The notes under the pieces are model-generated. The model was not told the DNA's origin and ran no database searches. It saw only the letters and a program-made list of their open reading frames with translations. DNA of 64,000 bases. Source: Gammaproteobacteria bacterium (GTDB lineage Bacteria; Pseudomonadota; Gammaproteobacteria; Eutrophobiales; Eutrophobiaceae). The position numbers and the translations under genes were made by a program. This document shows, piece by piece, positions 17,170 through 25,144 of this stretch. Numbering within the stretch: position 1 is the first letter of the stretch; each line of letters begins with the position of its first letter. Where the stretch lies: contig JAPPLI010000190.1 in assembly GCA_028819495.1 (NCBI GenBank), forward strand, positions 24,575-88,574, in the 5' to 3' direction.

Positions 17170-19946
17170 CTTTGGATCCCTGGTATAAGATCGCCACCCC
17201 CCGCAAAGAAGTTCGCGAAGGCCGTTCGTTCAGTCCTGATGAATTCGCCATCGCTCTGGAGCAAGTGGTGACGGGAAATGCACCTGCTGATTACCGAGAA
17301 CCGGCCCAATTTTTCTCTCGTACCTGCTTCACCCGCGCACTGAAAGAACACACAGGTATGGTACTACGGCGTCTCGCCGGAAGAACAGAGAACACAGCGC
17401 CGGTTATGACTCTTCTCACCCAGTTCGGCGGCGGTAAGACTCATACCCTGGCTTCGCTCTTTCACCTTGTCAACACCGGCGCAGAGGCTGCCAGATTTCC
17501 CGGTATAACTGACCTGTTGACAGAGGCGGGTGTGACAGAAGTTCCTGCCGCCCGGGTGGGTGTTTTTGTCGGTAATGCCTGGGACCCTGAGGAAGGTCGG
17601 GAGACCCCATGGGTCGAGTTGGCTCGCCAGCTTGGGGATGATGCCGCTGTTGCCGCGCTTGGCGCCAGCGCACGTACTAAGCCGCCAGGTACAGAGGCGA
17701 TTGCAAAAATGTTAGCTACTGTGGAGGCACCGGTGCTTCTACTGTTCGATGAAGTCCTGAACTTCGTCAACCGGCACCGCGATATGGCCGAAGGTTTCCA
17801 TGCCTTTATTCAAAACCTGACAGTTGCAGTTACCGGTACCACGCAAGTTGCAGCGATCATCAGCCTGCCGCGCAGTCAAGTGGAAATGACCGACTGGGAC
17901 CAGCAATGGCAGGATCGAATTACCAAAGTGATCCGACGTGTCGCAAAAGACCTCATCGCCAACGATGAAACAGAAATCGGCGAAGTAGTACGGCGGCGGT
18001 TGTTCGAGGACCTTGGTGATGAGCGTGCACGCAAGAAAATTGCTAAAACTTACGCGAACTGGTGTTTCGAACGAAGCGCCCGGCTACCCCCTGCATGGAT
18101 GGCGGTTGATACCGTAATGACCAAGACCAAAGCGCAGGATTTCCTGCGCGGTCGGTTTGAGGCCTGCTACCCTTTCCATCCTGCTACGCTTGCTGTTTTC
18201 CAGCAAAAGTGGCGCGCTCTCAACCATTTTCAACAGACCCGCGGCACCTTGGCAATGCTGGCGCAGTGGATATCCTGGGCAGCCCGCCAACACTTCCAGG
18301 AGGCGCGGCGGGAACCGCTGATCACGCTGGGATCGGCGCCGTTGCACATACCGGAGTTTCGCTCCGTGGTCCTTGGACAACTAGGCGAAACACGACTTGA
18401 TGCGGCTATCAACGCAGATCTTGTCGGTCCAGTTTCACACGCGAAGGCCTTGGATGCGGACAGCACAGGGCCACTACGAGATATTCACCGTCGCGTGGGT
18501 ACAGCCATCCTGTTCGAATCCTCCGGTGGCCAGGTGGATAAAGTTGCACATCTGCCAGAAATTCGCTTTGCTCTTGGCGAGCCCAATATAGAAACCACCA
18601 GCATCGATAATGCCGCGTTAGCCCTGGAAACTTCCAGCTTTTTCATACGCAGTATTGGGACGGACGGCTTCCGTATCCATCATCAAGCGACACTGAAAAA
18701 AGTAGTCAATGACCGGCGAGCGTCACTGAATGAGGAAACAGAGATCAAGCCGGCAATTCGTAAGTTGGTAGATAGTGAATTTAAACGCGGCGCCACTATT
18801 CCGGTTGTCTCCTTTCCTGAAGACGGGTCAGAAATTCAGGACTCGCCTCGCTTGATCCTGATTATCGTTGAGCCTGAAACGGAATGGTTGAATGATAGCA
18901 GCATTGCAGAACAGATTAAGCAGTGGACCGGGGAACGTGGTAAATCTCCGAGACTGTATCCAGGCTCTCTTGTCTGGTGTGTTAAAAAACCGGGAAACCA
19001 ACTTCGCGACAGGATAGAGCTGTGGTTGGCCTGGCAACGCGTAGCACGAGAGGTGGCAGAAGGCATTCTGGGAACCGATTTCGATCGCGTGGATCGAGCG
19101 GAAGTCCAGGCCAAGGTCAAGGATGCGGAGGAAGCAGTCAAGGATGAAATCTGGGCTGGTTATCGTTTTGTGGTTCTTGCCGACCCCGGGACCGAGAATG
19201 GTCTAAAAGTCATTGACCTGGGTGCTGGACATGCCAGCGCGAATGAAACCCTCTGTGGGCGTATCATCGCCGCATTGAAGACTGAGGCCTTGTTAAACGA
19301 GTCGGTCGGCGTCGGCTATATCGAGCGTCACTGGCCACCTGCATTCAATGAAACAGGCGCCTGGCCGCTCACAAGCCTGCGTCAGAGCTTCCTTAACGGC
19401 ACCCTGACAAGACTGATTGACCCAGACTCGATTCTTCGCCGTAAGATTCTGGAATTCGTAGAAAACGGAGATTTTGGTTTGGCATCCGGTGTCAAAGACA
19501 ACGATCAGTATGAAAGATTATGGTACGGAGAACCGATTGCTGTTGAAGAAGTGGAATTCGAAACCAGCGTCTTTCTTTTGACCAAGGCCAGGGCCGAACA
19601 AATCCGAGAGGCGGAGAAAGAATCGACTCCGACCCAGTCAGACGATACACCTGAACCAATCTCCCCACCTGAATCGGAACAGGTATCTAAGACGGATTCT
19701 GAGCCCCACCCAATTCAAGAAGATAAAAAGACGACGTTACGGCTTGCCGGTACAGTGCCTCCTGAAACGTGGAACCGACTTGGAACCAAAGTATTGCCAA
19801 AACTTCGAGGTGAAGGGGACCTTAATGTAGGTATTGATTTCTCAGTGAGCATAAGTTCAACGTCGGCACAAAGAATTGAAGCGGAACTACTGCAAATTTT
19901 GAATGATCTCGGACTGGACGAGCGAGTTCATATCAAACAAGAATGA
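17166..19946 (+). CDS. DUF499-type AAA+ ATPase
   Basis: 926 residues. Walker A is 'TQFGGGKTHTLASLFHL' (about 85-101; Lys91, Thr92) and Walker B is 'PVLLLFDEVLNFVNRH' (about 190-204), both typical of DUF499 proteins. The ATPase core is followed by a long helical region. A disordered acidic/Ser/Pro linker (about 818-856) leads to a small C-terminal domain of about 70 residues ('TWNRLGTKVLPKLR' onward). DUF499 ATPases accompany DUF1156 methylases and SNF2 helicases in defence islands and are distantly related in role to the PglY/BrxC ATPases. Last gene of the operon, sharing ATGA with the nuclease gene. Likely role: assembly or DNA-loading motor that couples recognition with the methylase or nuclease. 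Confidence 0.9.
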   Translation: MTLDPWYKIATPRKEVREGRSFSPDEFAIALEQVVTGNAPADYREPAQFFSRTCFTRALKEHTGMVLRRLAGRTENTAPVMTLLTQFGGGKTHTLASLFHLVNTGAEAARFPGITDLLTEAGVTEVPAARVGVFVGNAWDPEEGRETPWVELARQLGDDAAVAALGASARTKPPGTEAIAKMLATVEAPVLLLFDEVLNFVNRHRDMAEGFHAFIQNLTVAVTGTTQVAAIISLPRSQVEMTDWDQQWQDRITKVIRRVAKDLIANDETEIGEVVRRRLFEDLGDERARKKIAKTYANWCFERSARLPPAWMAVDTVMTKTKAQDFLRGRFEACYPFHPATLAVFQQKWRALNHFQQTRGTLAMLAQWISWAARQHFQEARREPLITLGSAPLHIPEFRSVVLGQLGETRLDAAINADLVGPVSHAKALDADSTGPLRDIHRRVGTAILFESSGGQVDKVAHLPEIRFALGEPNIETTSIDNAALALETSSFFIRSIGTDGFRIHHQATLKKVVNDRRASLNEETEIKPAIRKLVDSEFKRGATIPVVSFPEDGSEIQDSPRLILIIVEPETEWLNDSSIAEQIKQWTGERGKSPRLYPGSLVWCVKKPGNQLRDRIELWLAWQRVAREVAEGILGTDFDRVDRAEVQAKVKDAEEAVKDEIWAGYRFVVLADPGTENGLKVIDLGAGHASANETLCGRIIAALKTEALLNESVGVGYIERHWPPAFNETGAWPLTSLRQSFLNGTLTRLIDPDSILRRKILEFVENGDFGLASGVKDNDQYERLWYGEPIAVEEVEFETSVFLLTKARAEQIREAEKESTPTQSDDTPEPISPPESEQVSKTDSEPHPIQEDKKTTLRLAGTVPPETWNRLGTKVLPKLRGEGDLNVGIDFSVSISSTSAQRIEAELLQILNDLGLDERVHIKQE

Positions 19947-20053
19947 TTTTAAGGAACATCCCTATCAAGCACTGGTGTTATCCACCAAAAATCGGATTAA
20001 CCTGTGGAACAGTTCAAATTGATAATTCACTCTGAACTGGCTTTGACAGCCCC

Positions 20054-21577
20054 ATGAAAAGGCGGGATTTCATAATCAACACGGCCCTGGGCCTGGCTGC
20101 CGCACAGGCGTCGGCGCCGCTTGTGGCAGAATCCAGGTTCTCCGGGAATCCGTTTACCCTGGGTGTTGCCTCCGGCGACGTGACGCAGGACTCGGTGGTG
20201 TTGTGGACCCGGCTTGCGCCGCAACCGCTGGCGGCGGACGGCGGCATCCGCCAGGGCGCGATTCCTGTACACTGGGAGTTATTTGAGGAAGAAGGGATGC
20301 GAGTACCTGTCAGGCGGGGCGAGGAATTAGCCGTGCCCCAGCTTGCTCATTCGGTTCATGTTGACATACAGGGACTGGAACCGGGGCGGGAGTACTGGTA
20401 CCGGTTTTCCGTAGGTGCGCATAGTTCAGAAGCGGGACGCACGAAGACCCTTCCGGCACTCGACAGTCAGGCCGAATCCATCCGCTTCGTCACGGCATCC
20501 TGCCAGAACTACGCTCACGGTTATTTCGCCGCTTACGACCATATCGTTGCGGATGATCCGGACTTCGTGATGCACCTGGGCGACTATATCTATGAAACAT
20601 CCTACGGTGTGAACGTCAGGAAACACGAAACCGAAGACATGCCGTTTACACTTGACGGTTACCGGCGGCGGCATGCGTTGTATAAAACCGATGAATCCCT
20701 TAAACGGGCCCATGCCAGGCTGCCTTTTTTTACCACACTGGACAACCACGATGCCGTGATAGATATCGACCCCGCCGGGTTGGGGAGAAGAGCTGCCGCC
20801 TACCAGGCCTGGTACGAACATATGCCGACCCGGGGCTATGGCAAGCCTGGTGATAACCGGTTTCACCTCCGGCGCACAATCCATGCCGGCAGGCTGGCAC
20901 AGATCAACCTTCTCGATACCCGCCAATTCCGCGACAGACAATATCTCTGCAGTAACAACGAACCTGCGTACGGCTTCGGTAATTACCGGGAACGTTGTCC
21001 TGTGATATTCGCTGAGGAGCGTAGTATGCTGGGAGAAGATCAGGAACGCCGGCTGATGGAAAGCATGGTGAACAACAGGGCTCCATGGAACGTGATTGCC
21101 TCAACCAGCGTGTTTTCTCCTTTCCACCTGGATATCGATAACAAAACCTTGAATTTTACAGGTTCCTGGGATGGTTACCCGGCAAACAGGGACAAGATCG
21201 TCGATGCAATCAACCGGAGCGTTACCGGCCACGCAGTGATCCTGAGCGGTGACATGCACTCCTTCTGGGCCATCGACGGCATGCAGTCCACAGCATTATC
21301 CGACCGCTTTCCGGGAGTGGAATTTGTGGTATCTTCCATTTCAGCCAACTGGCCCGACGAGATGGACAAACCTATAACAGACAACCTGGTTCGAAACCCG
21401 CAGATAAAGTTCTATGAACCGGACAAACGCGGGTACTTGTTACATGATATCTCCGCGCAGGAGTGGCAGACAACGGCGCGCGCCGTACATGACGTCAGGG
21501 ATGCGCAGTCTGAAGTCTTTGACTTGGCGCGGTTTGTCGTCGACAACGGCAAACCCGGCCTCCGGCGCGTCTTATGA
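20054..21577 (+). CDS. PhoD-like alkaline phosphatase, Tat-exported
   Basis: 507 residues starting with a twin-arginine signal (KRRDFI followed by an alanine-rich hydrophobic stretch ending near residue 25). The N-terminal β-domain 'FTLGVASGDVTQDSVVLWTRLAP' and the metallophosphatase core 'RFVTASCQNYAHGYFAAYDHI', 'DFVMHLGDYIYE' and 'VILSGDMHSFW' place it in the PhoD family of Fe/Ca-dependent phosphomono- and diesterases of the periplasm. The usual 'WDDHE/D' metal motif reads 'TLDNHDAVID' (around residue 230), a divergence that might alter metal binding. Complete length for the family. It is separated from the defence-like operon by 107 bases, in which no convincing terminator or promoter was seen. 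Confidence 0.85.
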   Translation: MKRRDFIINTALGLAAAQASAPLVAESRFSGNPFTLGVASGDVTQDSVVLWTRLAPQPLAADGGIRQGAIPVHWELFEEEGMRVPVRRGEELAVPQLAHSVHVDIQGLEPGREYWYRFSVGAHSSEAGRTKTLPALDSQAESIRFVTASCQNYAHGYFAAYDHIVADDPDFVMHLGDYIYETSYGVNVRKHETEDMPFTLDGYRRRHALYKTDESLKRAHARLPFFTTLDNHDAVIDIDPAGLGRRAAAYQAWYEHMPTRGYGKPGDNRFHLRRTIHAGRLAQINLLDTRQFRDRQYLCSNNEPAYGFGNYRERCPVIFAEERSMLGEDQERRLMESMVNNRAPWNVIASTSVFSPFHLDIDNKTLNFTGSWDGYPANRDKIVDAINRSVTGHAVILSGDMHSFWAIDGMQSTALSDRFPGVEFVVSSISANWPDEMDKPITDNLVRNPQIKFYEPDKRGYLLHDISAQEWQTTARAVHDVRDAQSEVFDLARFVVDNGKPGLRRVL

Positions 21578-21587
21578 CAGCCCTCTC

Positions 21588-21679
21588 CGTCATTCCCGCG
21601 CAGGCGGGAATCCAGTGGACAACAAAACTCCTTATAATGAATGTTTGCTTACTGGATTCCCGCCTGCGCGGGAATAACG
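21588..21679. repeat. REPIN-like element: two inverted REP palindromes
   Basis: Two copies of a roughly 29-base unit face each other: 21588-21616 and 21651-21679, with one mismatch between arms. Each unit is itself a hairpin (ATTCCCGC / GCGGGAAT around a four-base loop). The 34-base spacer is A+T-rich. Such REP doublets (REPINs) are non-autonomous elements moved by RAYT transposases and are frequent between proteobacterial genes. The right arm ends two bases before the next gene's ATG, and its GGGAA is positioned like a ribosome-binding site. Confidence 0.85.
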
Positions 21680-21680
21680 A

Positions 21681-22898
21681 ATGTGGTTAAATATGCCTGA
21701 TTTTACTTATGACATCGAAGATATCGATCTGGCGCAACAAGGGCTGAAGCGCATGGACTGGGTGCGCGAGCGCATGCCGGTTTTACACGGGATCAAGGAA
21801 GACTTTACCCGGACAAAGCTTTTTGACGGCTTGCGTATCGGTATCTGCCTGCACGTGGAGGCGAAGACAGGCGTGTGGCTGGAGGCGCTGGCCGGTGGCG
21901 GCGCGCAAATTGCCATTACCGGCAGCCCCGGAACCGCCCAGGATGAGGTGGCCGCGGCGCTGGTGGCGGAATACGGCATACAGGTGTTCGCCAGAAAGAG
22001 TGAAACTTTCGACCGGCACCTGGATTACGCGGCCAGGGTACTGGCGACCGAACCCGATTTGATCGTCGATAACGGGGCAGACATTCATATGCTGGCACTC
22101 ACGAATCCGGACTTCTCCAGGGCAAAGTCAAAGATAATCGGCGCCACGGAAGAGACAACCACCGGCGGCTTTCGCCTGCGTGAAGAGATTACCGCACATG
22201 TCTTCCCTACCATCGTCATCAACGACAGCCGGGCAAAACGCATTATTGAAAACCGCTACGGCGTCGGCCAGTCAGTGGTTGACGGTATCATGCGCTGTTC
22301 CAACCTGCTTATCGGCGGCAGGCGTACAACCGTGATCGGCTATGGCTACTGCGGCCAGGGGATCGCCCGCGCCTTGCGCGGTCTCGGCGCACATGTGACC
22401 ATCGTCGATATCGACCCCCTGACGCGGCTGGAAGCGCATACGGAAGGTTATACCACAGCCGAACTGGAAGAAGCGTTACCCACCAGTGACTTCGTCATCA
22501 CGGTCACCGGCAGGCCTGACGCACTCAGACGCGAGCACCTGGCGCTGCTGAAAGACGGCGCCGTTCTATGTAACGCAGGCATGTTCGAGACGGAGATCGA
22601 CCTGCCGGGACTGCGTGAACTATCGGTCGAGTCGAATCCCATCATGCCGGACATCCGCCGCTTCAGTCTGGAAAACGGGAAAACCATTTACCTGCTGGGC
22701 GAAGCCAACTCAGTCAACCTGAGCGCCGGTGACGGCAATCCAATCGAAATCATGGACCTGGGTCTGGCCATGCAATCCCTGTCCCTGGCATACCTCGCAA
22801 GTAAAGGCCGGACATTGCCGGCGGGCCCGCAAAACGTTCCCGGGGAAATCCAGAACGAAGTGGCTGTCAGGACCCTGCGTGCCTGGACCCGGAGTTAA
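21681..22898 (+). CDS. Adenosylhomocysteinase-family protein (divergent active site)
   Basis: 405 residues; an ATG at 21693 is an alternative start. The family pattern is clear: 'DIDLAQQGLKRMDWVRERMPVL', 'GICLHVEAKTGVWLEAL', 'TAQDEVAAAL', 'VDNGADIHML', 'GATEETTTGGFRL', 'INDSRAK', 'NRYGVGQSVVDGIMR', and the NAD-binding 'VIGYGYCGQGIARALRGLGA'. S-adenosylhomocysteine hydrolase splits SAH into adenosine and homocysteine. Compared with the well-studied enzymes, Lys186 and Asn191 are kept, but the Asp before that Asn is Glu190, the His of 'GHFD' is Met301 ('NAGMFETEI') and the His of 'GHPS' is Asn353 ('GDGNPIEIMD'). The C-terminal Lys/Tyr tail is missing. The protein is also short. It may act on another substrate or be regulatory. 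Confidence 0.8.
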   Translation: MWLNMPDFTYDIEDIDLAQQGLKRMDWVRERMPVLHGIKEDFTRTKLFDGLRIGICLHVEAKTGVWLEALAGGGAQIAITGSPGTAQDEVAAALVAEYGIQVFARKSETFDRHLDYAARVLATEPDLIVDNGADIHMLALTNPDFSRAKSKIIGATEETTTGGFRLREEITAHVFPTIVINDSRAKRIIENRYGVGQSVVDGIMRCSNLLIGGRRTTVIGYGYCGQGIARALRGLGAHVTIVDIDPLTRLEAHTEGYTTAELEEALPTSDFVITVTGRPDALRREHLALLKDGAVLCNAGMFETEIDLPGLRELSVESNPIMPDIRRFSLENGKTIYLLGEANSVNLSAGDGNPIEIMDLGLAMQSLSLAYLASKGRTLPAGPQNVPGEIQNEVAVRTLRAWTRS

Positions 22899-22900
22899 GG

Positions 22901-23668
22901 ATGAAGTTAACCGATAACACTGTCCTGATTACCGGCGGCTCGAGCGGTATCGGCCTTGAGATATCCAGGCAGTTTTTGAACAGGAACAACAAAGTCATTA
23001 TTACCGGGCGGGACGAGAAAAAACTGCAACATGCGAAACAACAACTGGACGGGGTGGCTGTAATACGGAATGACGTCAGTAATCCTGACGATATAGAGAA
23101 ACTCTATCAACAGGCCACTACAGATTTCCCTGAGCTGAATATATTGATCAATAACGCAGGAATCCTGCACACGCTTGATTTACGGGACAGCAATCTTTCA
23201 GCAGCAGATTTGACGATGGAAATCGATATTAACCTGAAAGGGACCATATTGATGAATAACGTCTTTCTGCCGCTATTGAAGTGTAACAACAACCCTGCAA
23301 TCATCAATGTGTCCTCAGGACTGGCATTCGTGCCCTTGCCGATGACCCCGGTATATTGTTCGACCAAGGCCGCAATTCACTCATATTCATTATCATTGAG
23401 AGCGCAATTAAGGAATACCGGTGTCAAGGTATTCGAACTGGCTCCTCCTCTTACTGAAACCGAAATGATAGGAAGCTTTAATGAACAGGACATCAGGGGA
23501 GTTTCTGTCATGTCCGTTGACGGTATGGTGGCAGATTTCCTGAAAGGATTGGCAAAAGATGAATATGAAATCCGGCCTGGCCTGGCTAACCAGCTCAAGT
23601 TCATGAGCCGGTTTTTCCCGAGCTTTATTCTTCGACAATTAAGCAAATCTGTTGATAGGTTACATTAG
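22901..23668 (+). CDS. Short-chain dehydrogenase/reductase (DltE-like)
   Basis: 255 residues with a complete classical SDR signature: the cofactor loop 'TGGSSGIG' (about 11-18), 'NNAG' (about 84-87), catalytic Ser in 'NVSSGLA', and 'YCSTK' as the Tyr-x-x-x-Lys pair. The basic 'GRDEKKL' after the second strand suggests NADP(H) rather than NAD. It resembles the DltE-like branch of uncharacterised reductases with a hydrophobic C-terminal tail. The ATG lies two bases after the stop of the SAH hydrolase-like gene, so the two are probably co-transcribed. It is convergent with the next gene. Substrate unknown. Confidence 0.85.
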   Translation: MKLTDNTVLITGGSSGIGLEISRQFLNRNNKVIITGRDEKKLQHAKQQLDGVAVIRNDVSNPDDIEKLYQQATTDFPELNILINNAGILHTLDLRDSNLSAADLTMEIDINLKGTILMNNVFLPLLKCNNNPAIINVSSGLAFVPLPMTPVYCSTKAAIHSYSLSLRAQLRNTGVKVFELAPPLTETEMIGSFNEQDIRGVSVMSVDGMVADFLKGLAKDEYEIRPGLANQLKFMSRFFPSFILRQLSKSVDRLH

Positions 23669-23670
23669 AA

Positions 23671-25122
23671 TTATAATTTATTCAGCTCCTTGAACTCCAG
23701 TTCCCCAGGGTTGATGATCTTACCATTTTTCACCACCAGTTCGACATTGCCCAGGGCAGACAGGTCCCGCAACGGATCGCCGTTGACGACGATGATATCA
23801 GCAAGCTTGCCGGCTTCAAGGGTGCCCAGTTCCTCTCCCCGGCCGATGACTTCGGCCCCGTTCCGGGTGGCAGCCACCAGCACCTGCATCGGCGTCATAC
23901 CTGCTTCGTTCATCAACTGCAGTTCGCGCAGTACCGATGCGCCGTGCAGCATCCCGGCATTGCCCGCATCACTCCCCATCGCAATCCTGACGCCCGTCTG
24001 CAGCGCCCGCTCCAGGTTCGACATCGAGATTTCCAGGCTGCGCTCCCTGTCATTGAGGAGACCCGGAACGTTCCGGGAAGCCAGGACCACGCTGCCCGGA
24101 GCGGTGATCGACGCCAGCAGGACATCCCATACCTTGCCATGCAGATGTGGGGAAACAAAGGAGCCGGGTTTCGTTGTATAGCCCCCTTCAAACACCGCGA
24201 GGGTCGGTATATAGGCAACATCACGTTCGACCATCAGTTCGAACACGTCCCGGGCGCCGGTTTCGGCCATGTGTATGCTGTGCACGATAACGTCACCACC
24301 TGCTTCAACAAATTCCCTGGCCTCGCTGGGAAATGACGTGTGCGCATACACCTTCAAATTGCGGGCATGGGCTTCCTCAATCAAGGTGTGGAGGATATCG
24401 GGCTTTAACTTGTCCATGTCGGCGTCAAACCGGGTGGTCCCGGCTTCGACGCGCGAATGGAACAGCTTGATGCCGTCAACCTGTTCCGCACTGATCCTGC
24501 GCACCGCCTCTTTGGCATCTTCCACGCTGTCAACCTGGAAATAGAAGGGACCCAGGTAGTCCAGGAGACCGAGCTCGGTTATCAACCGAATGGGATGCGA
24601 ACCGGGGGCGGTAATACCGAAACCATTGCCGTACAACCTCGGACCCATCAGTTCACCGGTATCGAGCGCCGTTTTCATGGCATTGAGACTGGGGTGCGCA
24701 GCCATATCGTAAATACTGGTCACGCCGAACTTCAGGTAACTCAGGAGGCTGTTTTCAACGGCAGCCGGGGTGAATTCACGCGGGTCTGCCGACCCGCCGC
24801 CACTGCCGCCGATGTGGATGTGCGCATCAATGAGACCCGGCAAGAGGGTCTTGCCCCCAAGGTCTACTATACGCGCGTTTGCAGGGACGACGAAATCGGG
24901 ACCGATTGAGGCAATTTTCGAGTCCCGGATGACGATTGCAGCATCTTCCAGGGGCGGCCCTCCGTTGCCATCGATAATCCTGCCGCCTGTCAGGACCAGG
25001 AATTCTCCGGCCCACAAATGGCCGGAACAGACACAGAGCAACAGGATACCTGCCGGCAACAGCCGGCATGAGAAAGACCTCCTTCCCGGGCGACCGGCAG
25101 TATCAGCGCTCAAATCCAGCAA
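23671..25122 (-). CDS. Amidohydrolase (imidazolonepropionase-like), secreted
   Basis: 483 residues from TTG 25122, with a basic N-terminus and a hydrophobic signal segment ending near 'LWAGEF'. Metal-dependent amidohydrolase motifs: 'LIDAHIHIGG' (HxH), 'GIKLFHSRVE' with a lysine that may be carboxylated, 'VYAHTSF', 'VIVHSIHMAE' and 'MGSDAGNAG' (the last Asp). The C-terminal 'GTLEAGKLADIIVVNGDPL' closes the β-sandwich typical of the family. It lies 22 bases after the TonB receptor gene on the same strand, so receptor and hydrolase likely form one uptake/degradation unit. The TTG start is not certain. One of six amidohydrolases in this window. Confidence 0.87.
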   Translation of the reverse strand: MLDLSADTAGRPGRRSFSCRLLPAGILLLCVCSGHLWAGEFLVLTGGRIIDGNGGPPLEDAAIVIRDSKIASIGPDFVVPANARIVDLGGKTLLPGLIDAHIHIGGSGGGSADPREFTPAAVENSLLSYLKFGVTSIYDMAAHPSLNAMKTALDTGELMGPRLYGNGFGITAPGSHPIRLITELGLLDYLGPFYFQVDSVEDAKEAVRRISAEQVDGIKLFHSRVEAGTTRFDADMDKLKPDILHTLIEEAHARNLKVYAHTSFPSEAREFVEAGGDVIVHSIHMAETGARDVFELMVERDVAYIPTLAVFEGGYTTKPGSFVSPHLHGKVWDVLLASITAPGSVVLASRNVPGLLNDRERSLEISMSNLERALQTGVRIAMGSDAGNAGMLHGASVLRELQLMNEAGMTPMQVLVAATRNGAEVIGRGEELGTLEAGKLADIIVVNGDPLRDLSALGNVELVVKNGKIINPGELEFKELNKL

Positions 25123-25144
25123 CCCCTGTCCCAGGTCCTGCCCG

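Noticed and set aside
5060..19946. Classification as BREX or DISARM
   Set aside because: No PglZ, BrxA/B/L, DrmA or DUF1998 (DrmB) protein is encoded; only the helicase, methylases and DUF499-type ATPase overlap in type.
19947..20053. Possible terminator or promoter after the defence-like operon
   Set aside because: Only a four-base-pair hairpin (GGTG/CACC) with a weak A run and a GATAAT without a matching -35 box were seen; neither is convincing.
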